Positions 60,789 to 64,000 of a stretch of 64,000 bases of DNA are shown in pieces. The position numbers and the translations under genes were made by a program. Where the stretch lies: the NCBI RefSeq assembly GCF_900454495.1, contig NZ_UGSI01000002.1, positions 1,461,001-1,525,000 on the forward strand, read 5' to 3'. The stretch is from Paenibacillus macerans (GTDB taxonomy: Bacteria; Bacillota; Bacilli; Paenibacillales; Paenibacillaceae). Each line of letters begins with the position of its first letter. Within the stretch, counting starts at the first letter, position 1. The notes under the pieces are model-generated. The model saw only the letters and a list, made by a program, of their open reading frames with translations. It was not told the DNA's origin and did not search any database.

Positions 60789-62411
60789 ATGAAGACGATT
60801 GTTAACCCGATCTTGCCCGGTTTTAATCCCGATCCTTCGATCATCCGCGCCGGTGACGATTATTATATCGCCACGTCAACGTTTGAATGGTTTCCCGGCG
60901 TTCAGCTTCACCATTCCCGCGATCTCAAGCACTGGCGGTTATTGCCGCATCCGCTGACGCGGACCAGCCAGTTGAACATGCTGGGCAATCCCAGCTCCGG
61001 CGGCGTGTGGGCGCCGTGTCTAAGTTACAGCGACGGGATCTTTTATCTCGTATATACCGATGTAAAAAGCCATATCGGACCGTTTAAGGATTCGCACAAT
61101 TATCTGGTGTATGCTTCCGATATTAAGGGGCCGTGGTCGGAGCCGGTCTATCTGAACAGCAGCGGCTTTGATCCGTCGTTATTCCACGACACGGACGGCC
61201 GGAAATGGCTGCTCAACATGGTGTGGGACCACCGGAAAGGACGAAATCGCTTCGGCGGGATCGTGATCCAGGAGTACGATGAGCGGCAGCGAAAGCTGGT
61301 TGGGCCGGTGCATAACATTTTCCGCGGGACTTCGCTTGGCCTGACGGAGGGACCGCATCTTTACCGCCGCGGCCGCTATTATTATCTGCTGACCGCGGAA
61401 GGCGGCACCCGCTATGAGCATGCCGTTACGATGGCCCGTTCGGAGTCCATCCTGGGACCGTATGAGGTCGATCCGGCGAATCCGATTCTGACCTCAAGGT
61501 TTAATCCCGGGCTCCCGCTGCAGCGGGCGGGACACGCGGATCTGGTGGAAACGGCCGCGGGCGAATGGTATATGGTTCATTTATGCGGCCGGCCCTTAAA
61601 GACGTCCCGTATGTGTAATCTGGGCCGGGAGACGGCGATTCAGCAAGTGGAGTGGACGGAGGATGGCTGGCTGCGGCCGGTGAGCGGAGGTTGTGAGCCG
61701 GAGCTTACGGCCGCCGCCCCTGCGGATTTGCCGGAGCATCCTTTTCCCGAGCAGCCGCCGCACGGTACGGGCATCGATCATTTTGATGGCGAGACGCTTG
61801 CCGTCCATTTCAATACCCTGCGCGTACCGGCGGACGAATCGTGGCTTACGCTGCGGGAGCGGCCGGGGTATCTGCGCCTTCGCGGACGAGAGTCCTTCTC
61901 TTCCGCCCATGGCCAGAGCCTGGTGGCCCGCCGGCAGCAGGCGTTCACCGCGGAAGCGGAGACAGCGGTAGAGTTCGAGCCCGAGACGTATCAGCAAATG
62001 GCCGGGCTGGTCTACTATTATAACGCCCGGAACTGGTATTATTTGCGAATCAGCTGGGACGAAACGTTGGGCAAAAGCCTCGCTATCCTGACGAGCGACC
62101 AGGGGGTATACGATGAGCCGCTGGATCAGGAAATATCCGTGGACGGATGCGAACGGGTTTATCTGAAGCTAACGCTTCATTATGAGCAGGCTCAATTTTA
62201 CTACTCGCTTGACGGTTCCGCTTGGACCGCTGCCGGGCCGGTGCTGGATGCCGGACGCATGTCTGACGAGAACGCGGAGACAAAGCGCGGGGGCGTCTTG
62301 CTGGATCAGGGGTTCACCGGCGCGTTTATCGGCGTTTGTGTGCACGATTTAAGCGGGCGCAGGCTCCATGGGGATTTTGATTATTTTGCGTACCGGGAGT
62401 TTGGAGATTGA
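60789..62411 (+). CDS. GH43 beta-xylosidase/arabinofuranosidase
   Basis: This 540-residue cytosolic GH43 enzyme of the XynB type cleaves xylo-oligosaccharides or arabinose side chains. The five-bladed propeller domain (about 1-320) shows the three catalytic acids: Asp in FNPDPS (near 15), Asp in GFDPSLF (near 128) and Glu in LTEGPHLY (near 187). A C-terminal beta-sandwich (about 340-540) completes the GH43_11-like layout. GGAGAGGAGAGAG lies before ATG 60789. No signal peptide is seen. It probably handles oligomers freed by GH67. Confidence 0.92.
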   Translation: MKTIVNPILPGFNPDPSIIRAGDDYYIATSTFEWFPGVQLHHSRDLKHWRLLPHPLTRTSQLNMLGNPSSGGVWAPCLSYSDGIFYLVYTDVKSHIGPFKDSHNYLVYASDIKGPWSEPVYLNSSGFDPSLFHDTDGRKWLLNMVWDHRKGRNRFGGIVIQEYDERQRKLVGPVHNIFRGTSLGLTEGPHLYRRGRYYYLLTAEGGTRYEHAVTMARSESILGPYEVDPANPILTSRFNPGLPLQRAGHADLVETAAGEWYMVHLCGRPLKTSRMCNLGRETAIQQVEWTEDGWLRPVSGGCEPELTAAAPADLPEHPFPEQPPHGTGIDHFDGETLAVHFNTLRVPADESWLTLRERPGYLRLRGRESFSSAHGQSLVARRQQAFTAEAETAVEFEPETYQQMAGLVYYYNARNWYYLRISWDETLGKSLAILTSDQGVYDEPLDQEISVDGCERVYLKLTLHYEQAQFYYSLDGSAWTAAGPVLDAGRMSDENAETKRGGVLLDQGFTGAFIGVCVHDLSGRRLHGDFDYFAYREFGD

Positions 62412-62452
62412 GTTCGGCATATATCCCACTATTGTATAAGAGGTGAGCACTT

Positions 62453-63508
62453 ATGGCGGCAGGTACAATGAAAGCGGCGATCATGGACAAACCGTTGTCC
62501 ATCGCCGTCAAGGAGATGGAAATTCCCGTTCCCAAGGAAAACGAAGCGCTGATCAAAGTGTATTGCATCGGCATATGCGGATCGGACGTGCATTATTACG
62601 AGCACGGCAAAATCGGCCGTTACGTGGTCAAGGAGCCGATCGTGCTGGGCCATGAATTGGCCGGCGAGGTGGTGGAAGTAGGCGTTAACGTAACGAATGT
62701 AGCGGTGGGCGACCGGGTGGCGGTGGAGCCGGGGGTGGCCTGCGGCCATTGCGATTATTGCAAAAGCGGGCGCTACAATTTGTGCCCGGATGTCGCTTTC
62801 CTGGCGACGCCTCCCGTGAACGGCGCGTGGGCGGAATACATTGTGATGCCCAGCGATTACCTGTTTAAGCTGCCGGATACGATGAGCTACGAGGAGGGCG
62901 CGCTGCTTGAGCCGCTGTCCGTCGGCTTTCACGCCTTGCTTCGCGGCCGGGCCAAGCCGTTTGACCGGCTGCTGATCACCGGCCTCGGCCCGATCGGCCT
63001 GCTTGCGGGGCAGGCGGCGAAGCTGTTCGGCGTATCCGAAATCTACGGAACGGATATGGTGCCGCTGCGGCGGCAAATGGCCCTCGACCTGGGCTTTACC
63101 GCAGCGCTTGATCCGGCCGGCGAGGATGTACGGGAGCGGCTTGCCGAGCTGACGGGAGGAGAGGGGATCACCCTCATCGTCGAATCGTCGGGCAATGCCA
63201 AAGCGATGGCCGATACGATCAAGCTGGTACGGCGCGGCGGAAGAATCGTCTTCGTCGGCTTGCCCGCTTCGGACACGGTGCCGATGGATATGGGCCAACT
63301 GATCGACGGCGAGATCGATGCCTACGGCGTTTTCCGCTACGCCAACACGTACAAGCCGGCGATTCAGGCGCTGCAGCATTCCTCCGCCGAGATGGAGAAA
63401 ATCATCACCCACCGCTATGCGCTTACGGACATTAAAGAAGCGGTGGAAACGGCGCGTACGGCGAAAGAGACCAGTATAAAGGTGATGATCTATCCGAATA
63501 TGTCTTAA
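62453..63508 (+). CDS. Zinc-dependent polyol/sugar dehydrogenase
   Basis: This 351-residue medium-chain dehydrogenase has catalytic zinc ligands in GICGSDVHYYEHG and GHELAGEVVEVG, a structural zinc set in CGHCDYCKSGRYNLC, and an NAD-binding Rossmann motif GLGPIGLLAGQ near 183. It fits sorbitol/xylitol dehydrogenases, so it may interconvert a pentose and its polyol in xylan-derived sugar metabolism; the substrate is inference. AGAGGTGAG lies before ATG 62453. It ends the operon at the hairpin at 63521. Confidence 0.9.
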   Translation: MAAGTMKAAIMDKPLSIAVKEMEIPVPKENEALIKVYCIGICGSDVHYYEHGKIGRYVVKEPIVLGHELAGEVVEVGVNVTNVAVGDRVAVEPGVACGHCDYCKSGRYNLCPDVAFLATPPVNGAWAEYIVMPSDYLFKLPDTMSYEEGALLEPLSVGFHALLRGRAKPFDRLLITGLGPIGLLAGQAAKLFGVSEIYGTDMVPLRRQMALDLGFTAALDPAGEDVRERLAELTGGEGITLIVESSGNAKAMADTIKLVRRGGRIVFVGLPASDTVPMDMGQLIDGEIDAYGVFRYANTYKPAIQALQHSSAEMEKIITHRYALTDIKEAVETARTAKETSIKVMIYPNMS

Positions 63509-63520
63509 GCAATGTATAAT

Positions 63521-63566
63521 ACCCCAACCTAAGATAAGAGTTATCTAGGGCTGGGGTGTTTTGTGA
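63521..63566 (+). terminator. Terminator of the xylan cluster
   Basis: ACCCCAACCTAAGATAA (63521-63537) pairs with TTATCTAGGGCTGGGGT (63541-63557) around GAG with two mismatches, followed by GTTTTGTG. Its sequence is related to the hairpin at 44132-44170. Confidence 0.75.
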
Positions 63567-63600
63567 ATACCGGATCGTCATATGCATGATGCCACCTCTC

Positions 63601-63781
63601 ATTGGAAAAAATCCAATAGATTGACGGTATCAATCGCAATTTGGTACTCTCATTGGAGAATATCCAATAGAATTTGCTCCAATCGCCTATTTTGCACGGT
63701 GCAGAGCCAGATCAATTGGAAATTTCCAATCTAACTTCCGTATCTGCCATTGAGTTTCCAATTCAATTGGATATTTCCAAT
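63601..63781. repeat. Four copies of the palindrome ATTGGA-N4/5-TCCAAT
   Basis: Units occur at 63601-63617, 63652-63668, 63715-63730 and 63766-63781. Each has ATTGGA and TCCAAT around a 4-5-nt AT-rich centre. They lie after the xylan cluster and before the next small open frames. Confidence 0.9.
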
Positions 63782-63882
63782 CAGAACGTTGTGTCAGAGT
63801 GGAAAACTTCCCGACTTTGACAGCGACTTCATGAATCAGTTTCAATAGTTTGCTCGTTTTTCATGGGAAGAAGGAAGGTTCG

Positions 63883-63963
63883 ATGGGATCAAAAGTTACA
63901 GACGGTTATAGCGGTTGGCCTGATCATTATTTTTTGAAAAAAAGAATCGGGGGCGAGAACTAA
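63883..63963 (+). CDS. Possible 26-residue peptide
   Basis: ATG 63883 follows AAGGAAGG by 4 nt and opens a 26-codon frame (MGSKVTDGYSGWPDHYFLKK...) closed by TAA. It could be a leader for the next gene; its existence rests on the ribosome site only. Confidence 0.25.
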   Translation: MGSKVTDGYSGWPDHYFLKKRIGGEN

Positions 63964-63977
63964 GGTGGAGATTTGAA

Positions 63978-64000
63978 GTGAGAGAAATCAAATTAACAGC
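63978..64000 (+). CDS. Start of a gene cut by the window edge
   Basis: AAGGTGGAG (63962-63970) lies 7 nt before GTG 63978, which reads VREIKLT before the window ends. The product cannot be judged. Confidence 0.3.

Noticed and set aside
1..64000. CRISPR arrays, tRNA or rRNA genes, and IS transposases
   Set aside because: No direct-repeat/spacer array, no tRNA-like cloverleaf and no transposase frame was found by reading both strands.

Overview
The window reads as chromosome of a Gram-positive, Paenibacillus-like member of the Bacillales. The basis is the Bacillus-type helicase loaders DnaB and DnaI, the trxA-uvrC and sdhCAB (cytochrome b558 type) genes, KtrAB, a YesM/YesN-type two-component pair beside a xylan-oligomer ABC transporter, S-layer-homology (SLH) surface proteins, and strong AGGAGG-type ribosome binding sites. 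The genus is an inference; no rRNA or tRNA gene is visible.

Layout. 0-7.1 kb: housekeeping genes, with a SinI-like anti-repressor under possible SinR boxes, dnaB-dnaI, a small membrane protein, trxA and uvrC. UvrC carries an unusual low-complexity insert of about 130-150 residues. 7.1-13.2 kb: a large CPBP membrane protease, then a cyclic-di-AMP riboswitch with terminator ahead of ktrB-ktrA and a CPA-type cation/proton antiporter. 13.2-27.7 kb: an SLH adhesin-like protein, a LysR regulator divergent from sdhCAB, and a 1972-residue surface protein with lamin-tail, metallophosphoesterase and SLH regions. 27.7-37.7 kb: a complete kdp potassium system. KdpD is split here. A short sensor kinase and KdpE run on the minus strand, while the kdpFABC operon starts with a second cyclic-di-AMP riboswitch and ends with a protein holding two tandem KdpD-USP sensor modules.

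37.9-46.5 kb: a visibly AT-richer accessory block. It has a PRD regulator carrying an EIIA domain, PTS IIB and IIC of the ascorbate type, a small helical protein, a class II ketose-bisphosphate aldolase and a P-loop kinase, which together suggest a complete catabolic route for an unknown sugar. After this come small hypothetical genes and gene debris. 46.5-48.6 kb: an MFS transporter with a palindromic operator, and a beta/gamma-crystallin protein. 48.9-63.5 kb: a xylan/aldouronate utilisation cluster with a sensor kinase and AraC regulator under a perfect cre match, two permeases and a binding lipoprotein, GH67, GH2, GH43 and a polyol/sugar dehydrogenase.

Intergenic DNA is rich in structured repeats: a pair of dispersed copies about 88% identical at 7.2 and 21.0 kb, a MITE-like element at 53.4 kb whose ends recur in the kdp operon, a 27-bp hairpin at 3.55 kb, and tandem palindromes at 63.6 kb. 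Three potassium systems in one window, two with a predicted cyclic-di-AMP riboswitch, plus the split and duplicated KdpD, are the most notable theme.
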